Positions 45,613 to 53,494 of a stretch of 64,000 nucleotides of DNA are shown here, one piece after another; within the stretch, counting starts at the first letter, position 1; each line of letters begins with the position of its first letter. Location of the stretch: contig CP046174.1 in assembly GCA_017161075.1 (NCBI GenBank), positions 1,798,001 through 1,862,000 on the forward strand. Reading direction: 5' to 3'. The stretch is from Erysipelotrichaceae bacterium 66202529 (lineage in GTDB: Bacteria > Bacillota_I > Bacilli_A > Erysipelotrichales > Erysipelotrichaceae). The notes under the pieces were generated by a model, which did no database searches, had not been told where the DNA came from, and saw only the letters and a list, made by a program, of their open reading frames with translations. The position numbers were made by a program, and so were the translations under genes.

Positions 45613-45783
45613 GCTGCAGCTTATTGCTGCTGCGTGACAATACGGCGATGCAGGAAGATTATATAAAGGAAAACGGCGTTCCATCGTTACAGCAGTCTAT
45701 CCCTGTACACTTCTCGTATGGGCTGCTGTAATTATCGTGCCTGTTCTGTAATCTTGATAGAATTTGAATAAATAGGAACCAGC

Positions 45784-45838
45784 AGACTGTCGAACCTCTT
45801 TAAAAATGAGAAAAGAGGTTGAAAACCGGCAGTCTTTT
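45784..45838 (+). terminator. Two-tier hairpin terminator after the LysM gene
   Basis: AGACTG (45784-45789) pairs with CAGTCT (45830-45835), and the inner arms AACCTCTTT (45793-45801) and AAAGAGGTT (45812-45820) pair perfectly; TTTT follows. The -35 of the T-box promoter lies inside it. Confidence 0.75.
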
Positions 45839-45847
45839 GTTTATAAT
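45819..45847 (+). promoter_or_regulatory. Promoter of the T-box/valS operon
   Basis: TTGAAA (45819-45824), 17-bp spacer, TATAAT (45842-45847). The expected start is near 45854. Confidence 0.75.
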
Positions 45848-45853
45848 AAGGAA

Positions 45854-46079
45854 GTAAATGCGTTAGAAGAGAAGGAGTATGGCAGATTTCAGGCAAAGAG
45901 AGCTTTCGGTTGGTGGAAGAAGGTGCTGGAGCTGCAGGAAGGTAGTCTTGGAGCAGGTATTCTGAAAGCAGAGTAGGAATACTCGTGAAACACGGCGTTA
46001 ACGTGGTCAAGGCATGGCATGGCTGTGTGAAATAAGGTGGTACCACGTGAATAACGTCCTTTGGAGGGCGCTTTTTTTA
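45854..46079 (+). promoter_or_regulatory. T-box riboswitch, valine type, controlling GNAT-valS
   Basis: The leader has the Stem I features AGAGAAGGAGTA (GA/E-loop) and AGAGAGCTTTCGGTTGGTGGAA (split: AGAGAGC then GGTTGGTGGAA). The specifier region GGTAGTCTTGG contains GTA and GTC, both valine codons. The T-box core AAGGTGGTACCACG ends at 46047. A terminator CGTCCT-TTGG-AGGGCG with seven T follows (46055-46078). Uncharged tRNA-Val pairing with specifier and T-box favours the antiterminator, so valS rises when valine is short. The specifier call is supported by the valS gene downstream. Confidence 0.92.
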
Positions 46080-46097
46080 TATTCGGGAGGTGATGGT

Positions 46098-46652
46098 ATG
46101 CGTTTGGATATGCCCTGTTTGGAAACAGAGCAGCTGCTGCTTCGTCCTGTGGAGGAGAGTGATGCTTGTGATATGTTTGCATATTACAGCGATCCACGAG
46201 TCATGCGTTATCTGACCCTGCAGCCTCACACGGATATAGAAGAAACCCTGAACAGCATACACGGCTATTTCCTGACCTGGGAAAAGCGCGGGGTTCCGAC
46301 ACCCTGGGTTATGGTGCATAAGCAGGCTGACAAGGTGATTGGAAATCTGGATATTCACACGCTTGATGAGGATATCGGTCAAATCGGTTATCTGCTGCAT
46401 GCGGACTATTGGAATCAGGGCTTGATGCGGGAGGCTGTATATGCACTGGTACAAGCCGGCTTTGTACATGTCGGGCTGCGGCGTATCGAGGCCTATGTGG
46501 CTGTGGAGCATACGGCAAGTGCAGCGGTTTTAAGGCACTGCGGCTTTATGGAGGAGGGAATCCTTCGCAGGTTAACGATGCTGAGTGATGGGGAATATCA
46601 CGATATGCGATTGATGAGCATTTTAAAGGATGAATTCCTTACAGGAAAATAA
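46098..46652 (+). CDS. GNAT-family N-acetyltransferase (RimJ/RimL-like)
   Basis: 184 residues from ATG 46098, with GGGAGGTG upstream. It shows the RimJ/RimL pattern: LETEQLLLRPVEESDACDMF, then IGYLLHADYWNQGLMREAVY (acetyl-CoA loop region) and AYVAVEHTASAAVLRHCGF. Such enzymes acetylate protein N-termini, ribosomal proteins or small amines. It lies between the valine T-box and valS, 15 bases before valS, so it should be induced by valine starvation too. The target is unknown. Confidence 0.88.
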   Translation: MRLDMPCLETEQLLLRPVEESDACDMFAYYSDPRVMRYLTLQPHTDIEETLNSIHGYFLTWEKRGVPTPWVMVHKQADKVIGNLDIHTLDEDIGQIGYLLHADYWNQGLMREAVYALVQAGFVHVGLRRIEAYVAVEHTASAAVLRHCGFMEEGILRRLTMLSDGEYHDMRLMSILKDEFLTGK

Positions 46653-46667
46653 AAGGAGAAGTGAGCT

Positions 46668-49295
46668 ATGAGAAAGACATTAGAAGCAAAATATGATCAT
46701 CTTCAGGTTGAGATGGATCACTACAAAAGTTGGATTGAACACGGCTATTTTACAGCAGGGGATAAGAGTAAGGATCCCTTCTGCATTGTAATACCGCCAC
46801 CCAATGTAACCGGAAAGCTGCATCTGGGACATGCCTGGGATACTACGCTGCAGGATATCGTATCCCGCTACAAGCGGATGCAGGGCTATGATATGCTTTG
46901 GCTGCCGGGTATGGATCATGCCGGTATTGCGACACAGGCTAAGGTGGATGAGCGTTTAAAAAATGAAGGGATTTCCCGTTATGATATCGGACGTGAGAAG
47001 TTTCTGGATCGTGCCTGGGAATGGAAGGAGGAGTATGCGGCTACCATTCGTAAGCAGTGGGCGAAAATGGGATTGTCTCTGGATTATACAAGAGAGCGCT
47101 TTACGCTGGATGAGGGACTGAGTGAGGCAGTACGCAAGGTATTCGTGGATTTGTATCACGACGGTCTGATTTATCAGGGGGAGCGTATTATCAACTGGGA
47201 TCCGCAGGCGAAAACGGCATTGTCCAATATTGAGGTAATTCATAAGGAAATCGAAGGTGCGATGTATTACTTTAAATACAAAGTTGTAGAAACCGGGAAG
47301 GAGCTTGTTATCGCAACCACCCGTCCGGAAACAATGTTCGCGGATCAGGCGGTTTTTGTACATCCGGATGATGCGCGCTATACGGATATCATCGGTATGC
47401 ATGTCATCAATCCTGCCAACGGGGAAGAGCTGCCGATCATGGCGGATGATTACATTGATATGTCCTTTGGTACGGCGGTTATGAAATGTACGCCTGCACA
47501 TGATCCCAATGACTTTGCGCTGGCGAAAAAATACAAGCTTCCTATGCCGATCTGTATGCATCCGGATGGAACGATGAATGAGCTGGCACATAAATATGCC
47601 GGTATGGATCGTTTCGACTGCCGTAAGGCACTGGTTGCCGACTTTGAAAAGGACGGGGTTGTGGATCATATTGAACAGCATATGCATCAGGTCGGACATT
47701 CCGAAAGAACCGGAGTTATCGTAGAACCGTATCTGTCCAAGCAGTGGTTTGTGAAAATGGAGCCGCTGGCAGAGGAGGTTTTGAAAAATCAGGAAACAGA
47801 GGATCAGAAAATACATTTCTATCCACAACGCTTTGAAAAGACCTTCCATCAGTGGCTGGAAAATATTGAGGACTGGTGTATCTCCCGTCAGCTGTGGTGG
47901 GGGCACCGTATCCCTGCCTGGTATCATAAGGAAACCGGTGAGATTTATGTAGGTATGCAGGCACCTGCGGATATTGATAACTGGGTACAGGATGAGGATG
48001 TTCTGGATACCTGGTTCTCAAGTGCACTATGGCCGTTCTCTACACTGGGCTGGCCGCAGGAAACAGCGGACTTAAAACGCTATTTCCCGAATGATGTCCT
48101 TGTGACCGGCTATGATATTATTTTCTTCTGGGTTGCCCGTATGGCATTTCAGACGCGCTATTGCATGAACAGCCGTCCGTTTAAGGATGTTCTGATTCAT
48201 GGTCTGGTACGGGATGCACAGGGACGGAAAATGAGCAAATCGCTGGGGAACGGTATAGATCCGATGGATGTTATCGCGGAACACGGGGTAGATGCGCTGC
48301 GCTTCTTCCTTACGACAAATTCCACACCGGGGCAGGATTTGCGCTATATCGATGAAAAGGTTGCGGCAAGTGCAAACTTTATCAATAAAATCTGGAATGC
48401 GAGCCGGTTTGTTCTGATGCAGATTCCGGAGGATATGGAAGTGTCGGATATAGATTTAAGCAATGCCTCCATGATTGATAAATGGATTTTGAAGCGTTTC
48501 AATGAGGTATTGGAAAGTGTTACTGCCAATATGGAAAAATATGAATATGCACTCGTTGGTAATGAGCTGTACAGCTTCATATGGGATGATTTCTGCAGCT
48601 GGTATATTGAGCTTAGCAAGGCAGGTCTTTCCAGTGATGATGATACGGTGCGTAAGGCAGCACAGTCTACGCTGGTAACGGTACTGAGCGGTATCGTACG
48701 CATGCTGCAGCCATTCATGCCGTTTGTTACAGAGGAGATTTATCTATCAATTCCACATACAGAGGAGAGCATCAATCTGGAGGTATGGCCGCGCGCTGTT
48801 GAGGTAGCTATGAGTGATGAGGAAATGACAGCGATCCGTCAGCTGATCACGATGATTGAAGCTGTCCGCAGTTTACGTGTGGATTACAATCTGAAGCCAT
48901 CCATGGATATTGATGTTATCATTCGTGATGAGCATGGAACTGCTTTGTCAAGTGTTGCGTATATCAATGCTATTTTACAAAAGATGTGTCATGCGACTTG
49001 GATTGATGCGGATGAGCAGAACGAGGAAATGGCAGTACGTCCGATTCTGCATGGTACGCTGAATGTACCACTGGCAGCTATACTGAATGTCGCGGAGGAA
49101 ATTGAAAAGCTGAGCAGGGAAATCAAGCGCCTAAAACAGGAAATCAAGCGCGGAGAAGGTATGCTGAGCAATCCAAATTTCGTAAACAAGGCACCACAGG
49201 CAAAGGTTGACGCAGAGCGTGAAAAGCTGGAAGGCTATCGTTCCCAGTATGCAATCGTTGAAAAGCAGCTAGAGGATATGAGAAAAAAGGCATAA
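46668..49295 (+). CDS. valS: Valyl-tRNA synthetase
   Basis: 875 residues, class I. The HIGH motif is PPNVTGKLHLGHAWD with H52-H55; the KMSKS motif is GRKMSKSLGNGIDP with K521. The editing domain lies between (EGAMYYFKYKV, TTRPETMFADQAV, CTPAHDPNDFALAKKY). The C-terminal part has the anticodon-binding helices and a coiled coil (IEKLSREIKRLKQEIKRGEG) typical of ValRS. It charges tRNA-Val in the cytoplasm. AAAAGGAGAAG precedes the ATG. Regulated by the T-box upstream. Confidence 0.98.
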   Translation: MRKTLEAKYDHLQVEMDHYKSWIEHGYFTAGDKSKDPFCIVIPPPNVTGKLHLGHAWDTTLQDIVSRYKRMQGYDMLWLPGMDHAGIATQAKVDERLKNEGISRYDIGREKFLDRAWEWKEEYAATIRKQWAKMGLSLDYTRERFTLDEGLSEAVRKVFVDLYHDGLIYQGERIINWDPQAKTALSNIEVIHKEIEGAMYYFKYKVVETGKELVIATTRPETMFADQAVFVHPDDARYTDIIGMHVINPANGEELPIMADDYIDMSFGTAVMKCTPAHDPNDFALAKKYKLPMPICMHPDGTMNELAHKYAGMDRFDCRKALVADFEKDGVVDHIEQHMHQVGHSERTGVIVEPYLSKQWFVKMEPLAEEVLKNQETEDQKIHFYPQRFEKTFHQWLENIEDWCISRQLWWGHRIPAWYHKETGEIYVGMQAPADIDNWVQDEDVLDTWFSSALWPFSTLGWPQETADLKRYFPNDVLVTGYDIIFFWVARMAFQTRYCMNSRPFKDVLIHGLVRDAQGRKMSKSLGNGIDPMDVIAEHGVDALRFFLTTNSTPGQDLRYIDEKVAASANFINKIWNASRFVLMQIPEDMEVSDIDLSNASMIDKWILKRFNEVLESVTANMEKYEYALVGNELYSFIWDDFCSWYIELSKAGLSSDDDTVRKAAQSTLVTVLSGIVRMLQPFMPFVTEEIYLSIPHTEESINLEVWPRAVEVAMSDEEMTAIRQLITMIEAVRSLRVDYNLKPSMDIDVIIRDEHGTALSSVAYINAILQKMCHATWIDADEQNEEMAVRPILHGTLNVPLAAILNVAEEIEKLSREIKRLKQEIKRGEGMLSNPNFVNKAPQAKVDAEREKLEGYRSQYAIVEKQLEDMRKKA

Positions 49296-49311
49296 TGTTT
49301 GATTGATACCA

Positions 49312-49355
49312 AAAGGCATCGCAGATGGAGCACTTTTCCAAAGCGGTGTCTTTTT
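49312..49355 (+). terminator. Terminator after valS
   Basis: AAAGGCATCGC (49312-49322) pairs with GCGGTGTCTTT (49343-49353) through G-T pairs, then T. Confidence 0.8.
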
Positions 49356-49584
49356 CATGGCTGTTCTTTTAAGCAGATATCATACAGGCGTGAGCAGCGA
49401 TTCACTCTGCAATATGAAAGGAAAGCTTCAACATCATGGGTATGATTCTGAACTTATACTGAGCTGATTCACTTTGCGATATAGGCGTATAGCTTTAAAG
49501 GCATAAAGCGATTGCGTCAGATCGTATGATTTCCTGTTCTTTGAAATAAAAATGAGAGAAAATGTAAAAACATGAAAAATGTAG

Positions 49585-49613
49585 TTGACGAATGTGGAAA
49601 AAAGGTGTAACCT
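49585..49613 (+). promoter_or_regulatory. Promoter of ilvE
   Basis: TTGACG (49585-49590), 17-bp spacer, TAACCT (49608-49613), 38 bases before the start codon. The 230 bases before it (49356-49584) hold no recognised gene. Confidence 0.55.
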
Positions 49614-49650
49614 ATGAAACATAGAAGCTATCATTAGGGAGGATCAAATT

Positions 49651-50718
49651 ATGAATATCGAACGTATAGAAACAGCAACGAGAAAAGAAAAACCGGATTG
49701 GAACAGTGATCTGGGGTTTGGAAAAATATTTACCGACTACATGTTTACCATGGATTGGACAGCAGCGGATGGCTGGTGCAATGCCAAAATAGAGCCGTAT
49801 GCGCCAATCTGTATGGATCCTGCAAGTCTGGTTTTACATTATGCGCAGGAAACCTTTGAGGGCTTGAAGGCGTATAAGACAAAGGATGGAAGGGTGCTGC
49901 TGTTCCGTCCGGAAATGAACGCCCGCCGTTTTGCGAATTCCAATCGCCGTCTGTGTATGCCGGAAATGGATGAGGATATGTTTGTTGAGGCAGTATCCGC
50001 GATTGTCAATTACGAAAAGGACTGGATTCCAACAGCGGAGGGAACTTCCCTGTATATCCGTCCGTTTATGTTTGCCACAGAGGCTGCGGTCGGTGTACAT
50101 CCAAGCAATGCCTATAAATTTATGATTCTGCTGTCTCCGGTCGGTGCGTATTATCCGGAGGGTGTCAATCCGGTGAAGATTTACGTTGAGGATGAATTTG
50201 TACGTGCTACCAAGGGAGGAACCGGCTTTACGAAATGCGGTGGTAATTATGCCGCAAGCATCGCTGCACAGGTGAAAGCGGAAAAGCTGGGCTACACACA
50301 GGTGCTCTGGCTGGATGGCGTGGAGCGCAAATACGTGGAAGAGGTCGGCACGATGAATGTCATGTTTAAAATTGAAAATAAAATCGTAACGGCACCATGT
50401 GATGGAACCGTTCTTCCAGGCGTTACCAGAGATTCCATTTTACAGCTATTGAAATCCTGGGGCTATGAGGTGGAGGAACGCCACCTTGCGATTGATGAGC
50501 TGATGGAGGCAGGAAAAACCGGGAAGCTGGAGGAAGCCTTCGGTACGGGAACGGCTGCGGTTATCTCTCCAATCGGTGAATTAAATTACAAGGGGGAAAT
50601 CACAGTTATAAACGATTTTAAAACCGGTACGCTGACACAGAAGCTGTACGATACACTGACGGGTATTCAATGGGGAGATGTAGAGGATACCAATGGATGG
50701 ACAAGAGAAGTTAAATAA
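49651..50718 (+). CDS. ilvE: Branched-chain amino acid aminotransferase
   Basis: 355 residues, the length of the long (type II) bacterial BCAT. Motifs are YAQETFEGLKAYKTKDGRVL near residue 66, the pyridoxal phosphate lysine K195 in TGFTKCGGNYAAS, EEVGTMNVMF, LPGVTRDSI and GTGTAAVISPI. It transfers the amino group between glutamate and the keto acids of valine, leucine and isoleucine. It follows valS, but with its own promoter and terminator, so linkage to valine metabolism is positional. AGGGAGGATC precedes the ATG. Confidence 0.95.
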   Translation: MNIERIETATRKEKPDWNSDLGFGKIFTDYMFTMDWTAADGWCNAKIEPYAPICMDPASLVLHYAQETFEGLKAYKTKDGRVLLFRPEMNARRFANSNRRLCMPEMDEDMFVEAVSAIVNYEKDWIPTAEGTSLYIRPFMFATEAAVGVHPSNAYKFMILLSPVGAYYPEGVNPVKIYVEDEFVRATKGGTGFTKCGGNYAASIAAQVKAEKLGYTQVLWLDGVERKYVEEVGTMNVMFKIENKIVTAPCDGTVLPGVTRDSILQLLKSWGYEVEERHLAIDELMEAGKTGKLEEAFGTGTAAVISPIGELNYKGEITVINDFKTGTLTQKLYDTLTGIQWGDVEDTNGWTREVK

Positions 50719-50726
50719 TCATACCT

Positions 50727-50757
50727 GGAATCAACCGTTCGGCTGATTCCTTTTTTT
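50727..50757 (+). terminator. Terminator after ilvE
   Basis: GGAATCA (50727-50733) pairs with TGATTCC (50744-50750), then seven T. Confidence 0.88.
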
Positions 50758-50806
50758 GCGCCTTCTTATACAATAGGGGTGTCCTAAAACGGACGAGGAG
50801 GAGTCT

Positions 50807-51745
50807 ATGAATGAAATATTAAGCATACGCCATCTGCAGAAAAGCTTCCAGGAGCGCAAGGCGGTGGATGATTTATCATTTGATGTACAAAGAGGAGAAA
50901 TCCTTTGCCTGCTGGGTCCAAACGGTGCGGGCAAGAGTACGACGATTCGTATGATTGGCGGTATGTATCCATATGAAAAGGATACGCTTTTTTATGAGGG
51001 GAAAAGCCTGCATACCTGCCGCAGGAAATTCCTGCATGAAATCGGGTTTGTACCGCAGGATATCGCATTGTATGAGGATTTGAGTGCGCGTGAGAATCTA
51101 CGCTTTTTTGCATCGCTGTACGGCTTGCGCGGTGCATTGCGAAAGGAACGGATCAATGAGGCGCTGGAGCTTGCCGGGCTGCAGGATCGCGCAGATGAAA
51201 AGGTGAAGCGGTTTTCCGGTGGTATGAAGCGGAGATTGAATATCGCCTGTGCCATTGCGCATCATCCAAAGCTGGTTATCATGGATGAGCCGACAGTCGG
51301 AATCGATCCGCAGTCAAGAAATCATATCCTATCCTCTATCCGCACGCTGCGTGATAACGGGATGACCATTTTGTATACGACCCATTACATGGAGGAGGTG
51401 GAGGAAATATCCACACGCATCCTTATCATGGATCAGGGAGCACTGATTGCACAGGGAACCAAGGAGGAGCTGAAGGAGCATCTGGATGCGAAACAGACCT
51501 ATGTTATGGAAGTAGAGAATCTGCAGTCGCATGATCTGGATGCCTTTTACAGCATTGAAGGGGTGCAGGAAATCGTGCAACAGGATACACAGCTACGCAT
51601 TTCCACACTGAAGAATGTCGAGAATCTGGACGAAATCATACGGGCAGCCTTAAAGCAGCAGCTGGTGATTCGCAGACTGTATTGTGAAAGCATCAATCTG
51701 GAGACGGTATTTCTGGAACTGACCGGACGCCGTCTGCGGGATTAG
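50807..51745 (+). CDS. ABC transporter ATP-binding protein (ABC-2 exporter type)
   Basis: 312 residues. Walker A GPNGAGKST is near residue 40, Q-loop VPQDIALYEDL, signature FSGGMKRRLNIA, Walker B LVIMDEPTVGID and H-loop TTHYMEE. The C-terminal 80 residues resemble the DrrA/NatA-type regulatory tail. It powers the two permeases encoded next (9-base gap, then 4-base overlap). Such three-gene units export drugs, lipids, Na+ or peptides; the substrate cannot be told. ACGAGGAGGAG precedes the ATG. Confidence 0.92.
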   Translation: MNEILSIRHLQKSFQERKAVDDLSFDVQRGEILCLLGPNGAGKSTTIRMIGGMYPYEKDTLFYEGKSLHTCRRKFLHEIGFVPQDIALYEDLSARENLRFFASLYGLRGALRKERINEALELAGLQDRADEKVKRFSGGMKRRLNIACAIAHHPKLVIMDEPTVGIDPQSRNHILSSIRTLRDNGMTILYTTHYMEEVEEISTRILIMDQGALIAQGTKEELKEHLDAKQTYVMEVENLQSHDLDAFYSIEGVQEIVQQDTQLRISTLKNVENLDEIIRAALKQQLVIRRLYCESINLETVFLELTGRRLRD

Positions 51746-51754
51746 GAGGAGCTT

Positions 51755-52492
51755 ATGGAACGATGGTATCTGCTGAAGCAGGATCTGGTGAATCTGTTCA
51801 TCAATCCGATGTGGGTGTTTTACAGCACACTGTTTCCCTTTTTGCTCATTGTTGTCATGGGATACCTGAGTAGAGAGTTGTTTGGGGAGGCAGTCACCTC
51901 CTATGATTACTATTTTGTGACCTTTTTTGTGTACTGCGCTGCTAATTCCGCTACGATTGCGGCAAACAGCTTTATGGAGGAAAAGCTGCGTGCCGGGAAT
52001 ATGCGTATCCTGTATGCACCCCTTGATTCCCATTTGCTGTATCGCAGTAAAATCATTGCATCGTGGCTGTTTTCCAGCATTCTGCATCTGGGAACAGCTG
52101 CACTTTGTGTCCTGGTGCTCTCTCTGCATGTGGATAACGTATTGGTATTGATTGGTATGCTGGTATCTCTGGAGCTTTTTTCCTGTATATTCGGTGTGCT
52201 CATGTGTCTGCTGTTTAACAGTGAGCATCTCGCCAATCAGGTCATAACGATTGTGCTGCCGATTTTGGGTGTACTGGGAGGCGTGTTCTTTTCCCTTGAC
52301 CGCTATGGCGCTGCCGCAGCCTTTCTCAGCCGTCTGTCCTTTATGAAATGGGTGATAACAGCAGCCTTTCAGGCGGTGTATGATGATATCACCATCCATG
52401 CTGTATTGGTGATTTTGGCATTGCTATTGGGAAGTGCGGTACTGCTAAGGCTTTGTAGAAAGCTGTTCAGAGAGGAGGATTGTATCCTATGA
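51755..52492 (+). CDS. ABC-2 type permease
   Basis: 245 residues with six hydrophobic helices in the ABC-2 membrane pattern (LKQDLVNLFINPMWVFYSTL at the N-terminus; cluster LGVLGGVFFSLDRYGAAAAF near 170). It has a short N-terminal cytoplasmic segment and no large outside domain. It follows the ATPase gene by nine bases, and its stop overlaps the second permease by ATGA. Confidence 0.85.
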   Translation: MERWYLLKQDLVNLFINPMWVFYSTLFPFLLIVVMGYLSRELFGEAVTSYDYYFVTFFVYCAANSATIAANSFMEEKLRAGNMRILYAPLDSHLLYRSKIIASWLFSSILHLGTAALCVLVLSLHVDNVLVLIGMLVSLELFSCIFGVLMCLLFNSEHLANQVITIVLPILGVLGGVFFSLDRYGAAAAFLSRLSFMKWVITAAFQAVYDDITIHAVLVILALLLGSAVLLRLCRKLFREEDCIL

Positions 52493-53451
52493 TAACGGTT
52501 ATGAAGCAGGCCTTTATCCGGTTAAAAAGAGAAAAGGGAAGTGCTGTCGTATATCTTGTGTTAAGCATCGCCAGTATTCTTGTGGCGCTGTACCTGTCAT
52601 CGCTGAATACGTCGCTGGGAAGCATTGCCGTACAAAGTGATACAAGACCATGGAAAAGCAATGCGCAGCTGCGCGTTACGTATGTGAATGAGCCAATCGC
52701 TATGTCACGTCTTGTTGCACAGGAACAGGATGCCTTTGTTTCTGTGCGTAAGGATGGCAGTCTTTCCATCACATCCGTGAAGTCCAAAGGCTTTCAAAAG
52801 GAGCTGAGGCAGGCATTACAAGGACAGCATGGAGCATCTTCAACAAAAAAACAGCGTGGGATCGGATCTACGGTGATCGGCTTTGTGATGATGTTTGCCA
52901 TTATGCAATCGCTTGTATATATGATGCAGTATGGAGAGGACAGGGAGTGTCACCGTATGGAACGCATTCTCTTATCCCCGGTTTCCTTTTCTGCATATCT
53001 TGGTGGTATGCTGCTGTTCACGATTGCTGCTGTGATGCTGCCTGCTCTGGGTACGCTTGCCCTGTGCGCTCTGGCAGGTGTTGATATTGGCTTTTCCTTG
53101 CCGGTGTATGCAGGGCTGCTCGGTGTGCTTTCCCTGTGTGCGACAGGATTTGCATTCTTTCTGTACACGCTGTTTTCCCGCAAGGATACAGCGAATATGC
53201 TGGGCAGTGCACTCGCTGTGCTGGCATCCATTTTATCCGGCGGTTTTTATGAGGTCACAAAGCAGGGAGGGATTCTTGATGCGATTGCATCCGTCTTGCC
53301 GACCAAGGCGATTTTACAGATGAGTGAATCACTGGAAGGTGGCTTGCAGCATGAGGCATTTGTATATGCGGGTGTTGTCCTTTTATGGGCGTCTGTATTG
53401 TTTCTGGCAGCGCTGGTTGTACAGCATGTCCGTAAAACAGCAGGTAACTGA
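52489..53451 (+). CDS. ABC-2 type permease with extracytoplasmic domain
   Basis: 320 residues from ATG 52489, which overlaps the preceding stop and follows GAGGAGG. A first helix (about 18-38) leads into an outside domain (about 40-125). Five helices follow (about 130-315), with RMERILLSPVSFSAYLGGML typical of ABC-2 proteins. With the smaller permease it probably forms a heterodimeric channel. A MalT-like regulator gene follows in 43 bases. Confidence 0.85.
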   Translation: MITVMKQAFIRLKREKGSAVVYLVLSIASILVALYLSSLNTSLGSIAVQSDTRPWKSNAQLRVTYVNEPIAMSRLVAQEQDAFVSVRKDGSLSITSVKSKGFQKELRQALQGQHGASSTKKQRGIGSTVIGFVMMFAIMQSLVYMMQYGEDRECHRMERILLSPVSFSAYLGGMLLFTIAAVMLPALGTLALCALAGVDIGFSLPVYAGLLGVLSLCATGFAFFLYTLFSRKDTANMLGSALAVLASILSGGFYEVTKQGGILDAIASVLPTKAILQMSESLEGGLQHEAFVYAGVVLLWASVLFLAALVVQHVRKTAGN

Positions 53452-53494
53452 TTGCAATGCATCTCTCAGCGTTGTATCATAGAGGAAAAGGGGG

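Noticed and set aside
46956..47927. 323-codon minus-strand frame inside valS
   Set aside because: It is the antisense shadow of a strongly conserved gene, with His/Arg/Ile-rich composition typical of such shadows.
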